This document shows positions 63,425-64,000 of a stretch of 64,000 nucleotides of DNA, in pieces. The stretch's first letter is position 1. Each line of letters begins with the position of its first letter. Where the stretch lies: NCBI RefSeq assembly GCF_000524195.1, contig NW_020170418.1:392598-456597 (forward strand). Direction: 5' to 3'. This DNA comes from Echinococcus granulosus. Taxonomy: Eukaryota; Platyhelminthes; Cestoda; Cyclophyllidea; Taeniidae. Below the pieces are notes generated by a model. That model was not told the origin of the DNA and did not search any database. It saw only the letters and a program-made list of their open reading frames with translations. Made by a program: the position numbers and the translations under genes.

Positions 63425-63858
63425 ATGCGATTAAGTCTGGCCATGGTGCTGTCTGCACTGGCAATTCTCCTTCTTAATGTAGCAATGCCAGCAAGGGTCT
63501 TCGACAGTCGACTGTCGATAGGCGCTGCCCTAGATACATCTGAGTTTACTATCCGGACGGTATTCCCTGCTTCTGTGGGAGAGCAGGTGCACATGTTCCA
63601 GTTCCCATTCCAATTCTACGGGAGGCAGGTTGATCAAATAAAGGTGAGTGGTGATTCTACTAATTGCAACAATTTAATGCTTTTCCAGATTTACTCGAAC
63701 GGGTTTATCGCGCTTGGAAATCACAGTCTCCAGGTGCCTCCAAATTATCCAAGTCAAACGGCTTACTCAAAGCATCGTCTTAATGAGCTAGAGGGTGATT
63801 TCATTGGAGTCTTTACCACAGTCAATCAGTGCAGTCAAAATGGAAACATCATCATTCG
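63425..63858 (+). CDS. Secreted NIDO/PLXDC-like extracellular protein, 5' exons (runs off window)
   Basis: Exons 63425-63643 and 63689-63858; the gene continues past the window after a CG|GTAGGC donor in phase 2. The ATG at 63425 starts MRLSLAMVLSALAILLLNVA, a clear signal peptide with likely cleavage near MPARVFDS. After about 70 residues comes FQFPFQFYGRQVDQIK, then IYSNGFIALGNHSLQVPPNY and LEGDFIGVFTTVNQC. The FPF.FYG ... NGFIALG pattern is that of NIDO domains (nidogen, tectorin, mucin-4), and also of the related PLXDC/TEM7 extracellular region. The 45-bp intron between the exons is open in frame. Upstream in-frame codons exist to 63185, including another ATG at 63353, but the signal peptide decides the start. 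Family level is reasonably safe, the exact orthologue is not. Confidence 0.65.
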
Positions 63859-64000
63859 GTAGGCTTCCCCACCACCGGTTTGCTTTTTACGCAGTAGAAA
63901 TTACGTTGTCATTATATTAGTTAAGAAAGTGTGCTAACCGATCGCTTATAATTTGCATGCCGTAAAGTGTTCCTTTTGTCATCTTATCTGCACAAAACTG
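63859..64000 (+). other. Start of the next intron of the NIDO-like gene
   Basis: Begins GTAGGC right after the second exon. No acceptor followed by continuing NIDO sequence was found before the window ends. Confidence 0.5.

Overview
The window is eukaryotic nuclear DNA, AT-rich (roughly 60% A+T by eye), with intron-split genes on both strands and one 100-base assembly gap (17380-17479). Very short introns (29-45 bp) mixed with multi-kilobase ones, and a set of in-frame microexons, suggest a parasitic flatworm (cestode or trematode). That is an inference; no rRNA or mitochondrial marker is present to fix the species. I rebuilt gene models by hand from splice sites, reading-frame phase and residue-by-residue alignment to remembered family members. 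Exon lengths and phases close exactly in the four complete models and throughout the dynein from its first exon found.

Layout. 1-8293: no supportable gene; two old repeat copies and perhaps a retroelement remnant. 8398-15583 (-): spindle-checkpoint protein BUB3, four exons. 16704-22431 (-): TMEM164-like multi-pass membrane protein, four exons, with the gap in its last intron. 23600-26082 (+): decaprenyl/polyprenyl diphosphate synthase subunit 1 (PDSS1/COQ1), eight exons, four of its first five introns only 29-34 bp. 27414-29657 (+): ER co-chaperone DNAJB11/ERdj3, six exons. 30730-55087 (-): a nearly complete axonemal inner-arm dynein heavy chain of the DNAH7/DNAH3/DNAH12 clade, at least 44 exons and about 4,080 codons, lacking only its first coding exon. 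56599-59102 (+): a small two-exon gene of unknown function, head to head with the dynein. 63425-63858 (+): the 5' end of a secreted NIDO/PLXDC-like protein running off the window.

The genes do not form a pathway; they are separate housekeeping and ciliary functions (checkpoint, lipid, ubiquinone side chain, ER folding, axonemal motility). The most unusual feature is in the dynein. Between AAA2 and AAA3 lie five microexons of 24, 12, 21, 9 and 54 bp (plus two weaker candidates of 6 and 9 bp), all phase 0. Skipping all of them restores exactly the linker length of human DNAH7, so they look like an optional, combinatorial, charged insert. Other notable points are introns down to 29 bp, at least three GC-AG introns, two introns that are open in frame, and a dispersed repeat of about 180 bp with five copies.
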